Shown here: positions 54,174-62,800 of the stretch, piece after piece
Layout of the letters: every line of letters starts with the position of its first letter
Numbering within the stretch: position 1 is the stretch's first letter
Assembly (NCBI GenBank): GCA_958296055.1
Contig: CATQHS010000001.1
Span: 3,188,277-3,252,276 of the forward strand
Origin: an uncultured Acidimicrobiales bacterium
Lineage (GTDB): Bacteria; Actinomycetota; Acidimicrobiia; Acidimicrobiales; Aldehydirespiratoraceae
DNA length: 64,000 bases
Direction of reading: 5' to 3'
Made by a program: the position numbers and the translations under genes
The notes under the pieces: generated by a model
Told to the model about the DNA's origin: nothing
Databases searched by the model: none
The model's input: the letters and a program-made list of their open reading frames with translations, nothing else

Positions 54174-55261
54174 CCACCGATCGGGCCGTGACCCCCAGAA
54201 TCGAGGCCCGGGCGGACATCGCGCTGATGGCGGGCTACCACTCGCCCCAGCTCGACGTGAGGGTCCGGCTCAACACCAACGAGAGCCCGGTTCCGCCGCC
54301 GGAGGCGTTCACCGAGGCGATGGCCGCCGCGGTGCGCCGGATCAACTGGAACCGCTACCCCGACCGGGCCGCCCGCGAGCTGAGGGCCCGGATCGCCGGC
54401 CTGCACGGCGTCGATCCCGGAAACGTGTTCGCGGCCAACGGCTCCAACGAGGTGATCCAGTGCCTGCTGCTGGCCTTCGGGGGGCCGGGCCGGGCCGCGG
54501 CCACCTTCGAGCCCACCTACGCCCTGCACAGCCACCTAGCCCGCGTCACCGGCACCGCCCTCGTCCAGGGGCGCCGCCGAGACGACTTGGGCCTCGACCT
54601 CGACGAGGCCGCAGTGGTGATCGGCCGGCGCCGTCCGGCGGTGACCTTTTTGTGCTCGCCCAACAACCCCACCGGCATGACCGACGACCCCGGCGCGGTG
54701 GCGGTCGTGCTCGATCGGGTGGCCGAGGTGGGGGGGCTGCTGTGCGTGGATGAGGCTTACGGGCAGTTCAGCCCTCACACCGCCCTCGACCTGGCCGGTC
54801 CGGACGTCCCGCTGGCGGTGACCCGCACCTACTCCAAGACCTGGGCCATGGCCGGGGCCCGGCTCGGCTACCTGATCGGCCCGGAGTGGGTGGTGGCCGA
54901 GCTGGACAAGGTGGCCCTGCCCTACCACCTCGACGCTATGACCCAAGCCGCCGGTGTCGCCGCCCTCGACCATGTCGAGGAGATGAACCGGCGGGTGGCC
55001 GACCTGGTGGCCGAGCGGTCCCGGCTCTGCGCCGGGCTGGCCCGACTGCCGGTGAAGGTCTGGCCCTCGGGAGCCAACTTCGTGCTGTTCCGGCCCGCCC
55101 CGGTGCCGGGGGCCGAGGTGTGGAGGCGGCTCGTGGATCGCTCCGTGCTGGTCCGAGACTGCTCCTCGTGGCCCGGGCTGGAGGGATGCCTGCGGGTCAC
55201 GGTCGGCACGCCGGACGAGAACGACACCTTCCTTCAAGCCCTAGAGGAGATACTGGCGTGA
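54170..55261 (+). CDS. hisC: Histidinol-phosphate aminotransferase HisC
   Basis: 363 residues. NTNESPVPPP, ANGSNEVIQCLLLAF, CSPNNPTGM, and TRTYSKTWAMAGARLGY with the PLP Lys identify a fold-type I aminotransferase of the HisC family. The N-terminus reads VTTDRAVTPRIE; GTGACC occurs at 54170 and 54188, an in-frame 18-bp echo of the start similar in kind to that at murB. The stop forms GTGA with a micro-ORF before hisB. Confidence 0.94.
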   Translation: MTTDRAVTPRIEARADIALMAGYHSPQLDVRVRLNTNESPVPPPEAFTEAMAAAVRRINWNRYPDRAARELRARIAGLHGVDPGNVFAANGSNEVIQCLLLAFGGPGRAAATFEPTYALHSHLARVTGTALVQGRRRDDLGLDLDEAAVVIGRRRPAVTFLCSPNNPTGMTDDPGAVAVVLDRVAEVGGLLCVDEAYGQFSPHTALDLAGPDVPLAVTRTYSKTWAMAGARLGYLIGPEWVVAELDKVALPYHLDAMTQAAGVAALDHVEEMNRRVADLVAERSRLCAGLARLPVKVWPSGANFVLFRPAPVPGAEVWRRLVDRSVLVRDCSSWPGLEGCLRVTVGTPDENDTFLQALEEILA

Positions 55262-55308
55262 GCCGCCGCTCTCCATCGCCGCCCCGTCCCGCCAAGGAGA
55301 CCTCATGA
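55258..55308 (+). other. Junction-duplication micro-ORF between hisC and hisB (16 codons)
   Basis: GTG at 55258 overlaps the hisC stop and TGA at 55306-55308 overlaps the hisB ATG (ATGA). Peptide VSRRSPSPPRPAKETS; HisB begins MSRTASESRVTKETR. The AAGGAG that acts as hisB's ribosome-binding site is the copy of the Lys-Glu codons found inside hisB, so the duplication seems to have created the site. Confidence 0.6.
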
Positions 55309-55895
55309 GTCGCACCGCATCTGAGTCCCGGGTCACCAAGGAGACCCGCATTGAAGTCGAACTGGACCTCGACGGCGCCGGCGCCGCCAACGTGTCCACC
55401 GGCCTGCCCTTCTTCGACCACATGCTCGACCAGCTCGGCCGTCACGGCGGGTTCGACCTCGCCGTCCGGGCCAGCGGCGACCTTGAAGTGGACAGCCACC
55501 ACACCGTGGAGGACGTGGGCATAGTGCTGGGCCGGGTCTTCCGGAAAGCCCTCGGCGACAAAGCCGGCGTCCGCCGCTTCGCCAGCATCACCGTGCCCCT
55601 CGACGAGGCCGCGGTGGAGGCGGTGGTGGACCTGTCGGGCCGCCCGTTCCTGCACTACGACATCGACTTCCCCGGTCAGAAGATCCTGGGCGACCCCCCC
55701 TTCGACCCCCAGCTCGCCGAGGAGTTCTGGCGGGCTTTCGCCACCGCCTCGACCATGACCCTGCACCTAACCCTCAAGCGGGGCAAGAACACCCACCACA
55801 TAGTCGAGGCTTCCTTCAAGGGGGTGGCCCGGGCCCTGCGCGACGCGGTGCGGGTGGAGGGCGCGGCCCTGCCCTCCACCAAGGGAACCCTGTGA
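55305..55895 (+). CDS. hisB: Imidazoleglycerol-phosphate dehydratase HisB
   Basis: 196 residues, the monofunctional form. STGLPFFDHMLDQLGRHGGFDL, DSHHTVEDVGIVLG and KNTHHIVEASFKGVARALRDAV hold the metal-binding His residues. It dehydrates imidazole glycerol phosphate. AAGGAG lies six bases before the ATG. The downstream gap to hisH is 52 bp. Confidence 0.96.
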   Translation: MSRTASESRVTKETRIEVELDLDGAGAANVSTGLPFFDHMLDQLGRHGGFDLAVRASGDLEVDSHHTVEDVGIVLGRVFRKALGDKAGVRRFASITVPLDEAAVEAVVDLSGRPFLHYDIDFPGQKILGDPPFDPQLAEEFWRAFATASTMTLHLTLKRGKNTHHIVEASFKGVARALRDAVRVEGAALPSTKGTL

Positions 55896-55935
55896 CCTGG
55901 CGCCGCCGACGGGCCGGACCGGGGCCGGGGAGCCA

Positions 55936-55941
55936 TAGCCT
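55936..55941 (+). promoter_or_regulatory. Predicted -10 box for a leaderless hisH mRNA
   Basis: TAGCCT lies six bases before ATG 55948, with no clear -35. It may provide a second promoter for hisHAF. Confidence 0.4.
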
Positions 55942-55947
55942 CGGGGC

Positions 55948-56697
55948 ATGACCGCCGACGGGGCCTCCTCTGGGCCTCTGATCGCCATATTGGACTACGG
56001 GATCGGCAACCTGGCCTCGGCCCGCAAGGGCTTCGCCCGGGCCGGCGCCGACGCCCGGCTCACCGCCGACCGGGGCCTGATCGCCGACGCCCGGGCCCTG
56101 GTGTTGCCCGGGGTGGGGGCCTTCGCCCCCTGCATGAGGGCCTTGGGTCGCACCGGCTTGGACGAGGTCGCGGTGGAGGCGGTGGCCGCGGGCCGTCCGT
56201 TCATGGGCATCTGCGTGGGCATGCAGTTGCTGTTCGCCGGTTCCGAGGAGGCCCCGTCGGAACCGGGGCTGGGGCTGTTCGACCGGCAGGTCCGGCTGAT
56301 CCCGGGGGAGGTCAAGCGGCCCCAGATGCAGTGGAACGTGCTCGACCGCCGGGGCGACCACCCCATGTTCGCGGGCCTGGACCGGCGGGCCTGGGTGTAC
56401 TTCGTCCACTCCTACGCGGCTGCTGACGGCGACGACGTGATCGCCACCTGCCGCTACGGCGCCGACCTGGTCGCCGCGGTGGCCCGGGGCAACCTGTGGG
56501 CGGTGCAGTTCCACCCCGAGAAGTCCTCCACCGCCGGGCTGCGGATTCTGGCCAACTTCGTAGCTGGCCTAAGCGACGGCTCGGACTCCCCGGCTGGCCT
56601 GGGCTCGAATCCTCCGGACGGCTCGGACTCCCCGGCTGGCCTGGGCTCGAATCCTCCGGACGGCGCGGACTCCCCGGCTGAGGCCAGCGGGTCGTGA
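55948..56697 (+). CDS. hisH: Imidazole glycerol phosphate synthase glutaminase subunit HisH
   Basis: 249 residues. DYGIGNLASARKGF, PGVGAFAPCM, GICVGMQLLFAGSEE with the nucleophile Cys, YFVHSYAA, and WAVQFHPEKSS completing the triad. It supplies ammonia to HisF. The last 40 residues are an added tail of DGSDSPAGLGSNPP repeats from a 42-bp tandem array; normal HisH stops near LANFV. Stop overlaps the hisA GTG. Confidence 0.95.
   Translation: MTADGASSGPLIAILDYGIGNLASARKGFARAGADARLTADRGLIADARALVLPGVGAFAPCMRALGRTGLDEVAVEAVAAGRPFMGICVGMQLLFAGSEEAPSEPGLGLFDRQVRLIPGEVKRPQMQWNVLDRRGDHPMFAGLDRRAWVYFVHSYAAADGDDVIATCRYGADLVAAVARGNLWAVQFHPEKSSTAGLRILANFVAGLSDGSDSPAGLGSNPPDGSDSPAGLGSNPPDGADSPAEASGS
56575..56680 (+). 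repeat. 42-bp tandem array at the 3' end of hisH
   Basis: Two perfect 42-bp copies (56575-56616 and 56617-56658) plus a 22-bp partial third with one change. They encode DGSDSPAGLGSNPP. Confidence 0.95.
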
Positions 56698-57425
56698 AGC
56701 TGTTCGCGGCGGTCGACATCCGCGGCGGGCGGTGCGTGCGGCTTCACCGGGGCGACTACGACCGAGAGACCGTCTACGGCGACGACCCGGTGGCGACGGC
56801 GGTGGAGCTGGCCGGGGCCGGGGCCGACTGGATCCACGTGGTGGACCTGGATGCGGCCCGCACCGGACAGCCCGTGAACCGGCCGGCGGTGGCGGCAGTG
56901 GCCGCCGCGGTGGACGTGCCGGTGCAGGCTGGCGGCGGCGTCCGGTCGGCCGAAGCCGCCCAGGCCCTCCTGAAAGCCGGGGTGGAGCGGGTGGTGCTGG
57001 GAACGGCCGCGCTGGCCGACCCCGGGCTGGTCCGCACCCTGGCCCGGTCGAGCCGGGTGGCCGTCGGCCTCGACGCCCGGGCCGGAGGAGTGGCCACCGA
57101 CGGCTGGCGGACCGAGACGAACCGGAGCGTGCTGGAGGTGGCCGCCGGATTCGCCAGCGCCGGGGTGGACGCCTTCGTGGCCACCGACATCGACCGGGAC
57201 GGGACCATGGGCGGTCCCGACCTGGCCGGCCTGGCCGCCCTGCTGGAGGCCACCCCGGTTCCGGTGGTCGCCTCCGGCGGGGTCGGCGGCCTCGACGACC
57301 TTGACGCCCTGGCCGGCCTGGAGCCCGGCGGCCGGCGGCTGGAGGGCGTGATCGTGGGCAAGGCCCTCTACGAGGGCCGCTTCACCGTGGCCGAGGCGGT
57401 CGAACGGCTGAGGGGCGGCTCGTGA
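56694..57425 (+). CDS. hisA: ProFAR isomerase HisA
   Basis: 243 residues, TIM barrel. [39 protein letters not shown], and [17 protein letters not shown] with [12 protein letters not shown]. The Asp residues in VDIRGG and ATDIDRDG are the acid-base pair. In actinobacteria the related PriA also serves tryptophan synthesis; this sequence could be either, and no trpF is in view. Overlaps hisF by GTGA. Confidence 0.94.
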   Translation: MKLFAAVDIRGGRCVRLHRGDYDRETVYGDDPVATAVELAGAGADWIHVVDLDAARTGQPVNRPAVAAVAAAVDVPVQAGGGVRSAEAAQALLKAGVERVVLGTAALADPGLVRTLARSSRVAVGLDARAGGVATDGWRTETNRSVLEVAAGFASAGVDAFVATDIDRDGTMGGPDLAGLAALLEATPVPVVASGGVGGLDDLDALAGLEPGGRRLEGVIVGKALYEGRFTVAEAVERLRGGS

Positions 57426-58195
57426 CCAGGGTGGCCCGGGTGATCCCCTGCTTGGACGTGGACGGGGGCCGGGTGGTGAAGGGCGTGAACTTCGTCGGCA
57501 TCCGCGATGCTGGCGACCCGGTGGAGCTGGCCGCCCGCTACGACGAGCAGGGCGCGGATGAGCTGGTGTTCCTCGACATCACCGCATCCTCGGACCGGCG
57601 GGACACCACGGTGGCCATGGCCCGGGCGGTGGCTGATGAGGTGTTCATACCGTTCACTGTCGGCGGCGGCATCCGCACCGCCGATGACGCCCGCCTGCTC
57701 CTGCGGGCCGGAGCCGACAAAGTGAGCGTCAACACCGCGGCGGTGCGCCGCCCCGAGCTGGTCTCCGAGATCAGCCGGACCTTCGGGGTCCAGTGCTGCG
57801 TGGTGGCCATCGACGCCCGAGCCTCATCCGAGCAGGCCGGCGGCTACGAGGTGTTCACCCACGGGGGCCGGACCCGCACCGGCATCGACGCCTTGGAGTG
57901 GGCCTGCGAAGCCGAGCGGCTCGGGGCGGGCGAGATCCTGCTCACCTCCATGGACCGCGACGGCACCCGCGACGGCTTCGACCTGACCCTCACCGAGGCG
58001 GTCAGCGCGGCTGTGAACGTCCCGGTGATCGCCAGCGGCGGCGTGGGAACCCTCGATCATCTGGTGGAGGGCGTGGTCGGAGGCGGCGCCGACGCGGTGC
58101 TGGCGGCCAGCATCTTCCACTACGGCCAGCACACCGTGGCCGAGGCCAAGACCCGGCTGATCGCCGCCGGCGTCACCGTCCGCCCGCCCCCCTGA
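57422..58195 (+). CDS. hisF: Imidazole glycerol phosphate synthase cyclase subunit HisF
   Basis: 257 residues. [68 protein letters not shown] and [13 protein letters not shown] are all canonical. It joins with HisH to make imidazole glycerol phosphate and AICAR. It is the last gene of the hisHAF run; the following 90 bp contain GAAGGAA three times and a TAGGGT box for the helicase gene. Confidence 0.96.
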   Translation: MTRVARVIPCLDVDGGRVVKGVNFVGIRDAGDPVELAARYDEQGADELVFLDITASSDRRDTTVAMARAVADEVFIPFTVGGGIRTADDARLLLRAGADKVSVNTAAVRRPELVSEISRTFGVQCCVVAIDARASSEQAGGYEVFTHGGRTRTGIDALEWACEAERLGAGEILLTSMDRDGTRDGFDLTLTEAVSAAVNVPVIASGGVGTLDHLVEGVVGGGADAVLAASIFHYGQHTVAEAKTRLIAAGVTVRPPP

Positions 58196-58285
58196 CCCTC
58201 TTCCCCAAAATCCGAAGGAAGGGGTCGAAGGAAAGAGGGGGTTGAAGGAAAGATTGGCGGGGGGCGGTAGGGTTTTGGCCTGCCA

Positions 58286-61200
58286 ATGGTGACGACAACT
58301 TCAACCGCCACCTTGGACCCGAACCTGGCCCTGTCGGAGGACTTCGCCGCCCTCGTGCGCCGCCACGTGGACGGCCGGGCCACAGCCGATGAGCTGGAGC
58401 TGCTCAGAGCCAACGAGCAGGTTTGGGCCCGAGCGCTGTACCGCTTGCTCGACGACGTGGCCGAGTCGATCGACGACGTGAGGTCCGCGGTCCGCGGCCA
58501 TCAGCGGGCGATCGTCATGGCCGACCTGGAGGCCGACTACCGGGCCGTGGACCGGGTGCTGGCCGGACTGATCGGCCCGGCCCGGGCGCCGGTCGGCGGC
58601 GAGTCTGAGACCGAGACCGGGGTGGCGGAACTGCAGCTCTCGTGGATCCCCGGTCGGGTCATCGCCTGGGCCGCCGGTCCCGGCGCGCCGCCCGAGGACG
58701 CCGAAGCAGTGCGGGCTCGGCTCTACGACTGCGGGGGCTCCACCGTGGACTGGGGGACGTACCGGCCGGTCAAGCTGGGGGGCCGCAACCGGGCCGACAC
58801 CGTCTCGGCCCCGGTCGAGAGCTGCCTCGGCTGGCTGGTGGCGCTGGGCGACACCGCCGGCGAGGAGGGGATCGGAGCGAGCGTGGCCTGGCTGGGCCTG
58901 GCCGCCGCGCTGGCGGTGCGGATCACCGCCCAGGGCCGCTTCGTCCCCCAGCTCAAGAAGCTTCGCCGCCGCCGCGACGAGGACGGCAACGACAACGGCG
59001 ACGCCGGCGGCAACGGCGGCCAGCCTCGCCGCGACGCTGGAACCTTCGCCGTCCAGTGGTCGCCGGCCCTGGTGGAGACCGAGACTCTGGCCTCCCTGGC
59101 CGATTCGCTGCCCGGCGCGGTGGCCGCCTTCGAGAACCAGCGGGATCGGATCGCCTTCACCCAGGCCGTGCTGGTCGACCTGGTGGACGCCATCGTGAGC
59201 CAGGCCGCCGAGCGGCTCGACGTTCCCGCTCCGCCGCCGGACCCCAAGACCCGGGCCGACGCGGCCGAAGCCATGCTGGCCCACCTCGACGGCGAGCCCT
59301 TCGAGATCCCCAGCCGGCACGGGTCCGAGCTGGCCCGCCGGCTCGACCAGTGGTCGCGCCCGGTGACCGGCCCCCACGACCGGGGCTTGGTGGTCCAGCT
59401 CGCCCCGCCCGACGAGAGCGGCGCCTGGCACCTGTCGGTGCTGTCGGTCTCCAGCGCCGGGGACCTGCAGCCGGTCGAGTCGGCCTTGGTCAACGCGTCG
59501 GCCGCCCGCCGCCACTCGGTGCGCCATCAGCTCGCCCGGCTGGAGCGGCTCTACCCCGAGCTGCTGCGGCTGGGGGGGCGGCGCCGGGGCGAGGTGATGC
59601 TGGGCCAGGACGAGGCCTGGACGCTCATGACCGAAAAGGGCCTGGTCCTGACCGCCGGCGGCTACGACGTCAGGGTGCCGGCGCTGTCCCGCCGCCGGCC
59701 CCGGCCGTCGCTGCGCCTCACCTCGCTGGAAGCCCAAGACTCGAAGGTGGGGGCCCAGCAGCTCGCCGCTGTCCGCTGGTCGGTGGTCTTCGACGACGTG
59801 GAGCTCACCGCGGACGAGATCCGCCAGCTTGCCTCGCAGGCCCGCCCGCTGGTGAAGAGCCGGGGCCGGTGGATCGAGATCGAGCGGGCCGACTTGGCCG
59901 AGGCGGCCGAGGCGCTGGCCGAGCGGGCCGACCAGACCCGGCTGACCGGCGCCGACATGCTGCGGCACACCCTCGGCTTGGAGGGCTCGCCGCTGGCCGG
60001 GGGAGTGGCCATCGCGGGCGAGGGCTGGGCCGCCGACCTGATCCGCAGCGCCGGGCGGATCGCCGGAGCCCCCACCGTCCAGCCCGACGGGTTCCAGGGG
60101 GCGCTGCGCTCCTACCAGGCCGAGGCCCTGGGGTGGCTGGGGTTCCTCGACGAGGCCGGGATGGGCGGGTGCCTGGCCCTGGACATGGGCCTGGGCAAGA
60201 CGCCGACCATGCTGGCCCACGTCGAGAGCACCGTGGCTGCCGGCGCCGCCGACGGGCCGTCGCTGGTGATCGCCCCGCCCGCGGTGGTGGGCAACTGGGC
60301 TTCGGAGGCCCGGCGTTTTGTGCCCGACTTGGAGACGGTCATCCACCACGGCCCCAGCCGGATCGACAAGGCGGACGTGCCGGCCCTGGCCGCGGGCGTC
60401 CATCTGGTCATCACCAGCTACGGCACCGCCCTGCGCGACATCGACGGGTTCGAGCGGGTCGACTGGTCCAAGGTGGTACTCGACGAGGCCCAGGCCATCA
60501 AGAACCCGGCCGGCGAGACCGGCCAGCAGCTCCGCAGGCTGAGAGCCCGCAGCCGGGTGGCCCTCACCGGCACCCCGATCGAGAACGGGCTGGGCGACCT
60601 GTGGTCCATCATGGACTTCTGCAACCCCGGTTTGGTCGGGGCCAGGGCCCCGTTCATCGCCGAGATGTCCAAGGTCTCGGAGGGCGACTCCAGCGGGGAG
60701 GGGGTGCTGGCCGCCCTCAACGGCATCCTCGTGTTCCGCCGGACCAAGGCCGAGCCGATGATCGCCGCCGAGCTGCCCGACCGCATCGACGAGCTCGACC
60801 ACTGCACCATGACCACCGAGCAGATCGGGCTCTACCAGGCCGTGCTCGACCGGCTGGTGGCCACGGCCGCCGACGAAGAGCCGGGCCCCAAGAAGAAGGG
60901 GGCGGTGCTGGCGGCCATCACCGCGCTCAAGCAGATCTGCAACCACCCCGTCAACTACGTAGACGACGGCGGCCCCCTCGACGGGCGCTCGGGGAAGCTG
61001 GCCCGCCTCAACGAGATCCTCGAGGTGGTGTTCGCCTCCGATGAGCGGGCGCTGATCTTCACCCACTTCGCCACCTGGGGGGAGCGGCTGGCCCAGTACC
61101 TGACCGAGCAGACCGGGATGGCGATCGACTGCTACCACGGAGGCCTGGCCCGCCGGCCCCGGGACGAGATGGTGGCCCGGTTCCAGCGGGGCACCGGGGC

Positions 61201-61546
61201 GGGGGCCTTGGTCTTGTCCATCAAGGCGGGCGGTACCGGCCTCAACCTCACCGCGGCCAGCCACGTGGTGCTCTACGACCGGTGGTGGAACCCGGCGGTG
61301 GAGGACCAGGCCCGGGACCGGGCCTGGCGCATCGGGCAGAAGAACACCGTGGTTTGCCACCGGCTGGTGTGTCCGGGCACGGTGGACGAGCGGGTGGAGG
61401 AGATAGTGGCCGGCAAGCGGCGGATAGCCGACATGGTCCTGCCCAAGTCGAGTTCCATCGGCGATCTCGACCGCGACCAGCTCCGGGCCGCGCTGGGCAT
61501 CGACTCCGACCTGCTGCTGATGGACGACGAGAACGGGGCCGGGTAG
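58286..61546 (+). CDS. SNF2/HepA-family DEAD-like helicase
   Basis: 1086 residues. The N-terminal 500 residues are a family-specific domain with an Asp/Asn/Gly-rich insertion near 230-250. The ATPase has LRSYQAEALGWLGFLDEAGMGGCLALDMGLGKTPTML (split motif with DMGLGKT as Walker A), VVLDEAQAIKN, ALTGTPIENGLGDLWSIMDF, then the second lobe with TGMAIDCYHGGLARRPRDEMVARFQ, LSIKAGGTGLNLTAASHV and DQARDRAWRIGQ. It is an intact chromosomal member often found in actinobacteria; role in DNA or RNA polymerase recycling is inferred only from the family. TAGGGT lies 12 bases before the ATG. Confidence 0.92.
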   Translation: MVTTTSTATLDPNLALSEDFAALVRRHVDGRATADELELLRANEQVWARALYRLLDDVAESIDDVRSAVRGHQRAIVMADLEADYRAVDRVLAGLIGPARAPVGGESETETGVAELQLSWIPGRVIAWAAGPGAPPEDAEAVRARLYDCGGSTVDWGTYRPVKLGGRNRADTVSAPVESCLGWLVALGDTAGEEGIGASVAWLGLAAALAVRITAQGRFVPQLKKLRRRRDEDGNDNGDAGGNGGQPRRDAGTFAVQWSPALVETETLASLADSLPGAVAAFENQRDRIAFTQAVLVDLVDAIVSQAAERLDVPAPPPDPKTRADAAEAMLAHLDGEPFEIPSRHGSELARRLDQWSRPVTGPHDRGLVVQLAPPDESGAWHLSVLSVSSAGDLQPVESALVNASAARRHSVRHQLARLERLYPELLRLGGRRRGEVMLGQDEAWTLMTEKGLVLTAGGYDVRVPALSRRRPRPSLRLTSLEAQDSKVGAQQLAAVRWSVVFDDVELTADEIRQLASQARPLVKSRGRWIEIERADLAEAAEALAERADQTRLTGADMLRHTLGLEGSPLAGGVAIAGEGWAADLIRSAGRIAGAPTVQPDGFQGALRSYQAEALGWLGFLDEAGMGGCLALDMGLGKTPTMLAHVESTVAAGAADGPSLVIAPPAVVGNWASEARRFVPDLETVIHHGPSRIDKADVPALAAGVHLVITSYGTALRDIDGFERVDWSKVVLDEAQAIKNPAGETGQQLRRLRARSRVALTGTPIENGLGDLWSIMDFCNPGLVGARAPFIAEMSKVSEGDSSGEGVLAALNGILVFRRTKAEPMIAAELPDRIDELDHCTMTTEQIGLYQAVLDRLVATAADEEPGPKKKGAVLAAITALKQICNHPVNYVDDGGPLDGRSGKLARLNEILEVVFASDERALIFTHFATWGERLAQYLTEQTGMAIDCYHGGLARRPRDEMVARFQRGTGAGALVLSIKAGGTGLNLTAASHVVLYDRWWNPAVEDQARDRAWRIGQKNTVVCHRLVCPGTVDERVEEIVAGKRRIADMVLPKSSSIGDLDRDQLRAALGIDSDLLLMDDENGAG

Positions 61547-61549
61547 GCC

Positions 61550-61984
61550 ATGAACGGTGCCGGCGGCGATCGACGCGGCAACGACCGGGACGCCCATCGG
61601 GGCGGCAACGACCGAGGCGGCCATCGGGCCGGCAACGACCGGGGCGCCAACGACCGGGGTGGCCACGATCGCCGCGGCCACGACCGGGGTGGCAACGACC
61701 GAGGCGGCAAGCAAGTCCGAAAGAGCCGGGGCAAGAGCCAGACCCCCGAGTCGGCCCGCACCTCCGGCGACTTCTGGGGCGACCCGGCCCGGCTGCCCCC
61801 GGTGAGCGAGGTGACGGCGTCGGCCGACGGCTCCGCGGTGATCAGGTCGCTGGGCCGGCCTCCGGTGACCGGGCACGAGGCGGCCAGCGAGTACTACTTC
61901 CGGATCGCCTGCGACCGGGCCGTCAACCTGGCCTCGGTGCTGGCCACCGCCGGGGACCTGCTCGACGACGAGGACCCGGACTGA
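61550..61984 (+). CDS. Hypothetical protein with Gly/Asp/Arg repeat tail
   Basis: 144 residues, three bases after the helicase stop. Residues 5-60 are short GGNDRGG/HDR repeats, probably disordered and possibly nucleic-acid binding. The C-terminal 75 residues look folded and conserved in style: SGDFWGDPARLPPVSEVTAS, IRSLGRPPVTGHEAASEYYF and CDRAVNLASVLATAGDLL. Not recognised as a named family. The spacing suggests a transcript shared with the helicase. Confidence 0.75.
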   Translation: MNGAGGDRRGNDRDAHRGGNDRGGHRAGNDRGANDRGGHDRRGHDRGGNDRGGKQVRKSRGKSQTPESARTSGDFWGDPARLPPVSEVTASADGSAVIRSLGRPPVTGHEAASEYYFRIACDRAVNLASVLATAGDLLDDEDPD

Positions 61985-62003
61985 CCCGGTACGGTTGAGG
62001 GCC

Positions 62004-62372
62004 GTGACCGCCATCGCCGAGCGCCCCGTCGGCCCGGCCCCCGGCCCCCAAGGCGACGACCGGCTGCCGGTGAAGATGCTCAACGACCGCATCCTGGTGG
62101 GGATGGGCGAGGCCGAGGCGGAGCGCCGCTCAGCCGGCGGGATCCTCATCCCGGCCACCGCCCAGGTGGGCAAGCGCCTGTCCTGGGCCGAGGTGGTGGC
62201 GGTGGGCCCCAACGTGCGGACCATCGAGCATGGCGACCAGGTGCTGTTCAACCCCGAAGACCGCTACGAGGTGGAGGTGCGGGGCCGCGACTACATCATC
62301 TTGAGGGAGCGCGACGTGCATGCGGTGGCCTCCGAGCGCCTCGACCAGGCCAGCACCGGGCTCTACCTGTAG
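62004..62372 (+). CDS. GroES-like co-chaperonin protein
   Basis: 122 residues from GTG 62004. [51 protein letters not shown] and [12 protein letters not shown] match the GroES fold and mobile loop region. An extra 20 residues precede the fold and 15 follow it. No groEL is adjacent, so this is probably a second, specialised copy. TACGGT lies eight bases before the GTG, a possible leaderless start. Confidence 0.85.
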   Translation: MTAIAERPVGPAPGPQGDDRLPVKMLNDRILVGMGEAEAERRSAGGILIPATAQVGKRLSWAEVVAVGPNVRTIEHGDQVLFNPEDRYEVEVRGRDYIILRERDVHAVASERLDQASTGLYL

Positions 62373-62379
62373 GACGCCG

Positions 62380-62766
62380 ATGAGTCCCGATTCGACGGTG
62401 CCGCCGCCGCCCGTCGAGGCCGCCGCCGAGCAGATCGCCGCCGTCCGCTACGACGACGCCGGGCTGGTTCCCGCCATCGTGCAGGAGGCCTCCACCGGGC
62501 AGGTGCTGATGATGGCCTGGATGAACGCCGAGGCGCTGTCGCTCACCCTCCGCGAGGGCCGCACCGTGTTCTGGAGCCGCTCCCGCCGAGAGATCTGGCG
62601 CAAGGGCGAGACGTCGGGGGCCGTCCAGCGGGTGCGGGAGGCTTACTACGACTGCGACGGCGACACCCTGTTGTTTGTGGTGGACCAAGAGGGGGAGGGG
62701 GCCTGCCACACCGGCGCTTTCTCGTGCTTCTTCCGCTCCTTCGGTGCCCCGGGCGGCCCTGGGTGA
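62380..62766 (+). CDS. hisI: Phosphoribosyl-AMP cyclohydrolase HisI
   Basis: 128 residues. [42 protein letters not shown] and the zinc-binding CHTGAFSCF are present. It opens the purine ring of phosphoribosyl-AMP in histidine synthesis. The hisE function is not fused. Its stop forms GTGA and a 13-codon micro-ORF leads to trpE. Confidence 0.95.
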   Translation: MSPDSTVPPPPVEAAAEQIAAVRYDDAGLVPAIVQEASTGQVLMMAWMNAEALSLTLREGRTVFWSRSRREIWRKGETSGAVQRVREAYYDCDGDTLLFVVDQEGEGACHTGAFSCFFRSFGAPGGPG

Positions 62767-62800
62767 GCCGAGTCCCTCCGGCGCCATACCGGGCGGCGGC

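Noticed and set aside
56600..56660. GGGCTCGAATCCTCC motifs resembling tRNA T-arms in the hisH tail
   Set aside because: No acceptor stem, anticodon arm or D-arm can be built around them; they are part of the 42-bp coding repeat.
58210..58250. Three GAAGGAA repeats before the helicase gene as a CRISPR-like or operator array
   Set aside because: Spacing is irregular (13 and 17 bp) and units are seven bases; a purine-rich leader is enough to explain them.
58301..62251. A very long open frame on the minus strand, antisense to the helicase and the next genes
   Set aside because: High GC makes stops rare in shadow frames. The plus strand has clear helicase, GroES-like and conserved motifs, and the antisense translation is low-complexity Gly/Arg/Pro/His/Val sequence with no domain.
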